From Naematelia aurantialba (taxonomy: Eukaryota > Basidiomycota > Tremellomycetes > Tremellales > Naemateliaceae): a DNA stretch of 64,000 nucleotides. Numbering within the stretch: position 1 is the stretch's first letter; the number at the start of each line of letters is the position of its first letter. A program made the translations under genes and the position numbers. Below the pieces are notes generated by a model. It was not told where the DNA came from. It saw nothing but the letters and a program-made list of their open reading frames with translations, and made no database searches. The DNA is taken from the NCBI GenBank assembly GCA_021527695.1, contig JAKFAO010000009.1, forward strand, positions 248,001-312,000, given 5' to 3'. Positions 55,630 through 64,000 of the stretch are shown here, one piece after another.

Positions 55630-57620
55630 ATGGTCCGCCCAACGACGCTGCTCCATACCGCCCGTACGATGCCTGTGAACCGGCTGTCCCCCGCTACGCC
55701 GCGCCTGCTCCAGCTCCACTGGCGTCTCCACCCCCACGCCCAGACCTGTGTCAGCGCCGGGGCATATGCCACCGCCCGTGGCCAGTCCAGGACCTATGTC
55801 CACGCCGTTGCCCCCTCCCATGGCCATGCACGACTGCTCCAGTCTGCACATCCACCACCTCCATCTCCCTCTGCGTCTGCGTCTGCGTCTAGAACAGCAT
55901 CGGCATCGGCATCTGCAACAGCATCGGTGTCTGCATCGGCATCTGCACCGGCGTCGGCGTTGTCATCGCCTCTGGGCCGCCAACGACGCAGCCTGCACAC
56001 CTCGGCCTTCAGGGCACTGGCAACACCCACGACCGGCCCTCAACGCGTGACGTCGGCGCCGCCGCCCAACCCGAACGCAACGACTGGCGGCGCGAAGGAC
56101 GCTGCGGACCCCGGTTCCCGGCAGCCAGGCGAGACGAGCCCGGGGTCCGGATCAGCGCTGGCAGCAGGGGTGGAGGCGGACGGGTACCCCGATTACTCGA
56201 AGGGCCCGTCGGCGCTGGATAAAGCCAGTCAACTGTTTTTCTTCACTGAAATCCTTAGAGGTGAGTGGGCTCCCGTCTGACTCTGTCCTCTCTGTGTCCC
56301 TCTGGTCTCTGCCCCCCCCCCCCTTACTCCCTGATCCACCTTCCTACAATAGCATGCCGCCAATCGTAGCTCCCACTGACCACGCAGGCATGTGGATCGT
56401 CATTGAAAACTTCTTCCGCCCACCATACACCATCATGTACCCGTTTGAAAAGGGCCCCCTGTCCCCGCGGTTCCGGGGCGAGCACGCGCTCAGGCGGTAT
56501 CCCAATGGCGAGGAGCGGTGTATCGGTGAGCGTCTTACTTGTCTGACCCTTTCTGTGGTGGCTATGGTTGCTACCCCGTCCCGATGTGTTTGTTGCGTCT
56601 CGTGTCGAAGTCTTGTGCTCGTTCTGTCGGGCCAATCTCACGCTCTGAAATCGACATGTCCCGCATGGCATTTTGCCGCCTTCTCCCGGTCTGGCGCTGT
56701 TTGAATAGTCCTCTAGCTAGCAGACTCGGGCGCAAAGCGCGAATGCAGGACGATGCTAACACCCCCAGCGTGCAAGCTCTGCGAGGCAATCTGCCCAGCA
56801 CAGGCAATCACTATCGAGTCGGAGGCGCGCGAGGACGGATCGCGGCGGACGACGAAATACGGTCAGTCTCCTTACTTGCCGTTGTCCTTACTTTGGCTGT
56901 GTCCTTGCCATGCTTTATTTTTGCCTTTCCTCTCAATTCTCGCTCGACTTTGTCCTCGCCTTGCTCTTACACTTTCTCTCCCTTGCCTTGCAGGTTACCC
57001 CGTTGCCATGCACCACCACTCAATGCCACAATGCACAATACCACGTCCTCGACGCCGTATCGAGTGCACTGACACTCGCAGACATCGATATGACAAAATG
57101 CATCTACTGCGGCTTCTGCCAAGAAGCGTGCCCGGTCGACGCGATCGTCGAGAGTGAGTCTACGTCGCTGGACTATATGTACCCTCGCAGACCCACAGAC
57201 CCGCACACCCAGACCCACAGACCCGCAGACCCGGCTGACGTCCCCACAGCCCAGAACGCAGAGTACTCGACCGAGACCCGCGAAGAGTTGTTGTACAACA
57301 AGGAAAAGCTCTTGGCGAATGGTGATCGCGCAGAGGCGGAGATCCAGGCAAACCTCCAGGCCGACCATGTACGTCGCGCGTCGCTCTTTCGCCCCTATGT
57401 CACGCACTGCATCCTCTCCCAACTCTTCCCTCTCTATACCTTCTCTCTTCTTTCCTATATTTTGAATTTCCTCGGCATCCTCTTCTCTGCCGCAATCTAT
57501 CTCTAGCTATAATTTCTTCGCTCTGCCATTTTTGTTCGCTCTGCCACTATTTATTCGTTCTACCCCTATTTCTCCGCTATGCTACTCTGCTCGAGCTGAC
57601 ATGACCAGTTCTACAGGTGA
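55630..57620 (+). CDS. NADH:ubiquinone oxidoreductase 23-kDa subunit (NDUFS8/TYKY)
   Basis: Complex I subunit of the peripheral arm carrying clusters N6a and N6b. After a long presequence come [15 protein letters not shown] and [20 protein letters not shown]. The next motif is [20 protein letters not shown]. The first ferredoxin motif is split by an intron, CI / [10 protein letters not shown]. Then come RTTKY / [18 protein letters not shown] and [20 protein letters not shown]. The last exon is just FYR plus TGA (57618-57620), after GTACGT...GACATGACCAG. All eight cluster cysteines are present. Six or so introns. The presequence and linker (about 200 residues before the conserved core) are much longer than usual and contain a Ser-Ala dipeptide repeat region. 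Met 55630 is the first in frame. Confidence 0.95.
55858..55970 (+). repeat. Ser-Ala coding microsatellite in NDUFS8 presequence
   Basis: Repeats of GCGTCTGC/GCATCGGC-type hexamers encode runs of Ser-Ala in the N-terminal region ahead of the conserved core. Confidence 0.8.
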
Positions 57621-57906
57621 TCTACCACGGAGGACACGACGCAGGAGCAGGAAAGCAAGGCGCAAGGACGCGTAATGAGCATCACGCAGCATGGTATTTG
57701 CATAGGCAAAAGAGGGGTACGATGCATGCGATTTCTGTAACCGATAGTCTACGACACTGTGTATCATGTGTACACTGTCTTCACTGTTGCGTGTGATTTG
57801 TGGTGGTTGCGTTTTTTTGGTGATAGAAGTGGGTTTTGATCGTCTGTACGTCTGTCGATCGCTACGTCTGTCGCCGCACTAGGCACTTCACAGCTTGGCC
57901 GGCACT
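57621..57906. other. Convergent 3' region
   Basis: 286 nt between NDUFS8 (+) and the insulysin gene (-). No gene. A T-rich run at 57808-57815 could be part of a terminator on the plus strand. Confidence 0.5.
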
Positions 57907-60900
57907 TTACAGCTTGGCAGCCAGTCTGAGCGGCTCGAGCGGGCGCGCGGCTTTGCTTGGCGTCAGACTGGCCTTGAAGGCGTTGATGTCGTCGATCCAC
58001 ACATTGCTCTCTCTGACCTTGACGTCTGGCGTGGGCCCGTTGCCCTCCTTGTCGCCCCCCGCCTCGCCGTTGGCAACGTTCCCCGTGTGCACCCCCTCGA
58101 GGCCGTCAATCACCGTGCCCAACTGCGCCTTGGTATCGTCCGCAAGGTCCTGTGCGCCCGCCACCGCCGCCCTCGCGAATTCCTTGACTGTATCCAAGTC
58201 CGGCTGACCCGCAAGCAGCGCCGCCAACGCCTCGTCGTCCAGTGGCACGGCGTGTGTCGTGAATGCCTCGACGAGCGACTGCGCCGCAGAAGCATCGAAT
58301 TTGATGCCTTTGTATTGCGATTTCATGTGGACCGAGAACTTGGTACGTGACGATGAAGACGTGTGGATCGACGTGTTGATCAGGTCGATAACGTCGGGTT
58401 TCTGAAGCTGGCGAAGATTGGCAATGTCCGTTGCACCTGAGTGGCTGTTAGCCCCTGCTTCACCCGCCGCTGTGTCCTGTCTTCACCAGGACGGGTGCGC
58501 GGCTACAAGCCGGCGTGTAAAGACCGTGTTGTGGCCGACGAGGAGACGGAGATGTAGAGACAGTGGAGGCGGTGGAGACGGCGGAGATGTCGAGAGTAAA
58601 GACAGTGGAGACAGTGGAGACAGTGGAGGTAATGGAAACAGTGGAAACAGTGAGACGATGTAACAAGACGACGACGGCCCCGCCTCGACTCACGCTTGCC
58701 AAACTCGTAGTATCGGCTCGAGATACTGCCCCAGAACCGCGTCGTCTCCTCGTACAGGTTCTTTGGCTTCTCCTCCTTCTTCGCAATCAAGCTCATCTTG
58801 TGCCTCTCAAAGTCCTCCTCGCTCATCGCCTCTACGTACGCCCTCATCCCGTCCAAAAACGCCTCGACCCGCCTCTCGACGTACACCGGCTCCCGCTCCG
58901 ACTGGATGTACATTCGCAACCCTATACTTCCCGTCCGCGACGTCGAACCCGAGCCGACAATATACCCCAGCTGCTCTTTCGTGCGCAATGTGTTGAATGC
59001 CGGCTCGTGGAGTATCTGCTCCAGCAGTTGTAGTTTGGCACGCAGGACCAGATCGTCCGGCGGACCAATGTAGAGGTGGTAAATCAGCGCAGAGTTGACT
59101 TCCGCAGCATTGGGCACTGGCATCGACCAAATGTGTTCAGAGCCTGCAGCCGTCAGTACCGCCTGGCTGCAGCTGGACAGCAGGAAGAGGCGGAGTAGAG
59201 TTGAAACTAAAATAAGGAAACATGAAGAGAGAGAGAGTTCGAAGAGAGAGTCCGAAGAATTCAAAAGTGCAGAGTAGAGTTCAAAGAACTTGAGGAAGAG
59301 GGTCAAGCACAAAGACTTACCAGGAGGCAGCAGTAGAGATCTAACAGTGTTCTTCTCCGCTTCGGCCAAAGGCCTTGGCTTGAGCACTCGCTCGACCATG
59401 TCTTGGACCTCTTTCGCACCCTGAGCCCCGTTAGTCACCGTTGAGAAAGTCTATCGCGCATCTCACCTCGGCACTCGTGTTGCCATGGATCAAGGTCTCG
59501 ATCCACAGTCGCTGCAACACCTCCTTGCCAAATGCCTCGACGTCTGCTGGCTTGATGACTGAGGATCGTCAGCGCAGGCTCCGCACCGCGTACAACACAG
59601 CGCGCCACCATCTTAAGCTGTCACAATACTCTGCGTGTCCTGTAGTGATGCCCGTGACTCACATTCAAGTTCCGCCAGCTTCTCGTCCTGCGTCCAGGAC
59701 ACTTGCGACACGGCATACCCATCCCAGTGCGCTGCCTGGTGGAACGGATCGACCAATTTGAAGTTTTTCCAATTCTGTCGCACATCCTCGACGATATCCC
59801 CAAATCGTCCAGCGTCAACTTGGAACGCCACAAGTTTCGTCAACATCGTCTCTACCAACACTGCTAGCTTGTCGCTGAATCCCGCGGCGCCAACTTGGAT
59901 AGCGTCGGCACCGTACGACAGGTGGAAGGACAACTCGGCGAGATCGGCGTCGTAAATGTCCTCTGTAATAGAGTCGGCGAACAGCTCGCAGAACAGTCGG
60001 CCGAGGACGGCGTGCCGGGGCGACGCGTTCAGCAAGGGACTTGACGGTCGTAAGTGCGGATCACAAAACCGCAGAGGGCTTACGAGTGGAGCGCCATCTG
60101 GAAAGTGGCTTTGGGCAGCCAGAATCGGTCATCTTGCTTGTACCATACTCTCGACAGCGAGGTATCCCTCAACAATTGCGGGCGTGGCGCCGGCTACCAA
60201 CGTCAGATACGACTCCCTGGTGTCTAAGATTCTGAAGGACTTACCTCGTCGACATCAAATTTGTTCACATCTAGGCGCTCGGGGATGAACTTGTTGTCTC
60301 CCGGAAGATGGAGTTCAGGTATCGGTTTTCCAGAGAGAGCCTGCTCCGATCAGTAACCACACGCATAATAACCGTGAAATCTCACCTCCTTCAGCAGCTC
60401 TTCGGGAAACGGCATCTGCTTGTACTCGGTGCCGTATATTGGCTCTTTCTGATCAAATGTCCCCTGCACATCCTTTGGCAGTTCCTTTGCCGTCACGCCG
60501 ATGACAGCTCGCCTAGGATCCAGCAACTTCAATGCTTGCGAAAGATCCTCGGAATTGAACTCGCCAAGCAACGATTTGGCCGAAACAATCTGGTCCCGCG
60601 GGACCGGCTTCTGCATGTAATTTGACAGTGCGGTGGCGTAGTGCTGATTCTTGCCCTTGTCGGCGAATTTGAACGAGATCTCTGCGATCCGTTTGATCTC
60701 GTTGAACGCAGCAGACGAGGGAGGCTCGGAACGGAGAAGAGCGATGTACTTGAAGATGGCGACGGCGACATCCTGGTAATGTTCCAGACCAGCAGGCGTG
60801 AGATCCACAGTGACCTTGACAAAGTCGAAACCTGCAGCGCCGTGCATCATGCCTGCACGAATAATATTTATCCAGCCCTTGCCCTTGAGGTACGACAAAA

Positions 60901-62332
60901 GCGATCCGCGACCTTCGTGGCCGAGGAAGTGAGCGATGTATTGTCCAGGCTGAGCTGGATTAGTAATCAAGATTCACGTTGCCGGAAACACTTACCTTTG
61001 TGCCGTACAGATGGTCGACATCAGGGAAGGGAAAGGTCACCTCGAGACCTCGCGCATCTCTGACTGGTTTTGTGAACGTGAACGTCTGTCCATTTAGCGT
61101 CCTTCCGAGGATATTGCAGAGGTCCGACCTACCGCCATCTGCTTGGGACCTATTGGGCTGTCGACAATGGCCAGCCTGACACCATCTGGGCCGACAGCCT
61201 CTCGTCCCTCAGTCTTGACCGGCACCTTTTCAAACCGCTCCCGCACCCATCGTTCAAGGGTATCCAGGTCCTCCTTGCCGATGACGGCAAGCTTCATCCG
61301 CCGAGCGCAGTAGTGGTGGGACCACCAATCGATCAGCTGCTGCCGGGGGTCTCTGCCGGCCTCCTTAGGCTTTGACCATAATGACTCGTAGTTTCCCGTA
61401 CCAAATTTGTGGTACGGATGGTCTTCGCGGGAGACGTACTTTTCCAACTGGAAGAATCGCTGTAGACCCGGCTTCAGTATTTGCTGGCAGCGAGAGGTGG
61501 AATGAACTTGCCCACATGTCGTTTTGAAGGTTCTTCTTGTGTTCAGAATCAACCGCTTTGATCTCCCGCTCAGTGCAATCCTGCACATGTCAGCTAATGC
61601 CCGAAAACAGCCAGTGGACGTGCCTCGTTGAACAGAGGCTCGGTGAAGAAGCCTGAAAAGCGGTCCAAAGCCCCCTCGAGGGCATCTGCAGCGACGTCAA
61701 AGTGGTAGACTGTGGACGTCATGGCGGTGTATGCGTTCGAGTGTCCGCTGTGCGCAGAGAGATACGACGAGTACTCGTTCTCCTTTGGATACTAGAGGTG
61801 CATCAGTTGTCTGTCAACAGCTCTGCTTTCATGTGAGGCGACTGCGGACTCACAGTCTTCGTCCCCATGAAGAGCAGATGTTCGCTGTTGGGTGCCTGTG
61901 TCAGCTGGAGTCAAGCATGATCCGAGGCCGGTGAGGTGTGGCCAAGGTGGTATGATGCCACGCAGGGGAGGGCACTGACCAGAAGTGTGCGCATCCTGGG
62001 AGGTCGTCTGGATCGCTCAAATGTCCCACGCCGACGTCCATGCTTGCCGCGCTCTTGTCGGCCTTTTCGTCGCTGACCAGGACCACTTCCAGCCCGTTCG
62101 GGAGCACGAGGTACCTGTGTGGCCTGTCCTCCGTTGGGGGGAGGACGAGGTCGACCGGGCCGTCTGCCCTGGGCAGCGGCGGCGGCGGGGGGAACGGGCT
62201 GTCCAGCATGGGTGACGGGGGGAGCGGGATAGCTGCGGGAGGCAACGAGGGACTGTGCAGGTAGAGCGTGAGCAGAGGGATGACGAGAAGCGACACGAAA
62301 GGGAGCGTAAAGCGGCGAGGAAGAGCGGGCAT
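57907..62332 (-). CDS. STE23: Insulin-degrading enzyme (insulysin, M16 metallopeptidase)
   Basis: Zinc peptidase that degrades short peptides and presequences. The N-terminus [20 protein letters not shown] contains a hydrophobic stretch like a signal anchor, then a Pro-rich linker. The catalytic core opens [20 protein letters not shown] and [19 protein letters not shown]. The inverted zinc motif HFCEH is created across an intron (CAHF / [10 protein letters not shown]). Next are [31 protein letters not shown] and [31 protein letters not shown] and [15 protein letters not shown] follow, then [34 protein letters not shown] lies near 58990. The end is [10 protein letters not shown] with stop 57907-57909. 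The C-terminal Ala-Lys-Leu is a peroxisomal signal also present on human IDE. About 15 introns. An ATG at 62332 is directly preceded by an in-frame TAG. Expected length is about 1,020 aa or somewhat more. Confidence 0.92.
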
Positions 62333-63070
62333 CTATCGCGCCTGCGCTTCGCTTTAAGTGCCGGCGACTTGAGAAGGGAGCTGGAGAATTTGGGGGGTGG
62401 GCGGGGGTCGAGGGGGACTGGACCTAGGAGTCGGTCGACCGCTCTGACAAAGGGAAGGCGGCAGGACAAGGGGTGTAGGACTCACTTGGGCGTTTCGCCG
62501 ATGTGGGCGATACTGGCAAACGACCGGGAGGACAGAGGAACCGTAAAGTTACTCGATGGGGAATGGGGAGAGCGAGAAGGGGAGCGGGGAGAGGAAGAGA
62601 GAGCGCGAGCAGGAGAAAGGAGCGACGATAGTTGGTGCTGACGATGGCGATACCGACTGGGATAGCTGCGACGCGTTGCACTCAGAACCTGGTGGGTGAA
62701 CGTAGCGGTCCGAAAGGATGTCGACGCAGAGCCCACCCCAGATCGGCTGTGGATCGGTGATGCTGTCGCTCTGAGGCTGCTGGTGAGGGAGATGGGAGAT
62801 TGTGAGCGTGCGCGAAACAAGGCCGACATGCGTCTCTGTGTCTTGTGTCTCTATCACAGCTGCGAATGGGCGTCGGTGAGGGGGTGGACAGAACACCAAG
62901 CAGGACAATAGGAGTGACAAAAAGGAAACTTGGGCGACGAGCAATCGTTCCTGCGTTTCAAAAGGGCTGGGTTTGCCACCGATAATTTTATCTACAGCAC
63001 ACGGTGGGGACACTGGCAGTGAGCAAAGTACAGCAGCAGCAGCTAAGATGCATGCAGATCGCTAGAGCAG
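62333..63070 (-). other. Upstream region with a presequence-like ORF (62482-62829)
   Basis: An open frame on the minus strand from 62829 starts MSALFRARSQSPISLTSSLR. It is Ser/Arg-rich with almost no acid until the end SFASIAHIGETPK, where GTGAGT follows as a donor. It has no stop of its own before that donor. It could be an alternative first exon giving the insulysin a mitochondrial presequence: splicing to CGGAGGACAG near 62130 keeps frame and gives [14 protein letters not shown]. It could also be a chance ORF. Confidence 0.35.
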
Positions 63071-64000
63071 TCAACCAGGATCCCCTTCGGACCCCGCAGT
63101 CACTCTTCGACACCTACAACCACATCCAGACGGACAGACATTATACCCACTGACCCGGCCTCCGCCTCCGTCTGCTTCAGCCTCTCCAGCCGCTTCCCCT
63201 GACATGCGCGCACGATCGACGAAGCCAGACGAATCGTGCGAGGTACCCTCTGTGCTCGCCGCTGCTGATGGTATAGGCTCGAATAGCGGGCGTAGCGCGT
63301 TAGAGCGCCGGTCGTGCTCTTGTTCTATCGGAACGACTGATGCCTCTTCTGCAAACTCGTCATCAGCTTCTCTGCGTAACCCTCACCAGCATGCAACGCA
63401 CGGTAATACAGACGCATACATTGCTGAACGTGTCAGCGTCAATTACAGAGGCTGACGCCAAAGACTCACCCGATGCCCGCCATGCTTACATCGCGAACAG
63501 CCGACCCAAATGCCTTTGACGCCTTGATGACTGAACGTCGTCAGCTCTTGACGAGGAATGCCCCGAAACAGTATCGAGGATAAGCGGGACACGAGTGAAA
63601 CGATTATGACCTTAAATACGGCGATTGCAGAGAGAAGTTTTTGCGAGGGGCTTGGAGGCGGATGCGGAGGAAATAGGATGTGGGAAATAGCGAGAGGAGG
63701 GGAGGAAGATGTTCCCGCATGAACCCACCAAATAGCACATCTCTTCGCTGACAGCGCACACCGCCTACACCAGCAGAACCGTTTCCCCTGGTCGCCTATA
63801 TCTTCCAGACCCGCAGTGGCCTTACCGCACTGCCCACAATGCACAATGTGCGTCACGCCCTCATCGTTGCTTTGCGTTTGGAGCGAGTCGATCCGGGCGT
63901 GTTTGCGGATATACGCAGCTGCTGCCATTGAGCGGCGTCGCTCGAGGAGGTCTTCAGTCGTCAGCACCCTGCACAAGTTGGTAACCTTGGCCGCTATCCC
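63071..64000 (-). CDS. WDR24/RTC1-like SEACAT (GATOR2) subunit, C-terminal part
   Basis: Partial: the gene runs off the right edge, and the frame is open at 64000. GATOR2/SEACAT subunits control TORC1 in response to amino acids. Visible from the right are VTNLCRVLTTEDLLERRRSM and a zinc-ribbon-like CGQCGKATAG...FCWCRRCAL. Then comes a RING-like end: KRCAI / CHQGVKGIWVGCSRCKHGGH across an intron. An insert of roughly 80 residues, Asp/Glu/Ser/Gly-rich, follows, then VCPSGCGCRC and the stop at 63071-63073. The motif CxxC...CxxCxHGGH...CPxGCGxxC is typical of WDR24/WDR59-type subunits. The CGxCGK ribbon before it fits WDR24 (yeast Rtc1/Sea2) best. The last intron (donor GTGAGT near 63468, acceptor GTTACGCAG near 63380) was chosen because it is the acceptor that reaches the CPSGCGC frame. 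The WD40 part lies outside. Confidence 0.75.

Noticed and set aside
62017..62469. Minus-strand ORF overlapping the insulysin start in another frame
   Set aside because: The conserved peptidase sequence lies in a different frame, and this ORF is Arg/Ser noise.

Overview
This window looks like nuclear DNA of a GC-rich basidiomycete fungus, most likely a yeast-like lineage near the Tremellomycetes. The reasons are many short introns (about 44-60 nt, GTGAGT/GTNNGT donors, CTGAC/CTAAC-type branch sites, CAG/TAG acceptors), dense packing of genes on both strands, and gene content that is fungal and mitochondriate: complex I, adrenodoxin reductase, a DUF7727-like membrane protein and a PL14 polysaccharide lyase. 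I saw no rRNA, tRNA, CRISPR array, transposon or virus-like gene. Gene models were built by reading splice sites and frames by eye, so inner exon borders are approximate unless positions are given.

Layout, left to right. 1-8.9 kb: a (CATCCA)n tract, a large disordered protein with tandem RRxS repeats (-), a minisatellite-rich gap with a Pro/Gln-rich ORF, then an HPC2/ubinuclein histone chaperone (-). 9.3-16.8 kb: a Cys-rich single-pass membrane protein (+), adrenodoxin reductase ARH1 (-) and a GBP2/HRB1-type three-RRM protein (-). 17-23.5 kb: a UBA/Cys-rich/E2 ubiquitin-conjugating hybrid (-) divergent from a carnitine acetyltransferase (+). 23.8-27.1 kb: a doubtful two-exon gene and two small multi-pass membrane proteins (-). 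27.1-36.7 kb: the mitochondrial translation GTPase GUF1 fused in frame to a PPR-like protein (+), a ZNF830-like zinc-finger protein (+), an unknown mitochondrial-type protein (-), and V-ATPase subunit f (+). 37-44.1 kb: KRI1 (-) divergent from the ubiquinone polyprenyl synthase COQ1 (+), then a secreted PL14 lyase (-). 45-57.6 kb: MAK21/NOC1 (-) divergent from a cysteine synthase (+), MGR2 (-) divergent from an RPN4-like zinc-finger factor (+), and complex I subunit NDUFS8 (+). 57.9-64 kb: insulin-degrading enzyme (-) and the C-terminal end of a WDR24/RTC1-type SEACAT subunit that runs off the window (-).

Functionally the window is housekeeping. About nine of 25 genes are mitochondrial or look it (ARH1, carnitine acetyltransferase, GUF1-PPR, the 35 kb protein, COQ1, cysteine synthase, MGR2, NDUFS8, perhaps the protease). 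Two serve ribosome biogenesis (KRI1, MAK21), and several serve protein turnover (E2 hybrid, RPN4-like, insulysin). The most unusual item is the GUF1-PPR fusion. Its PPR half has no in-frame ATG for about 425 nt after the end of GUF1 homology and begins with what reads like a buried mitochondrial presequence.
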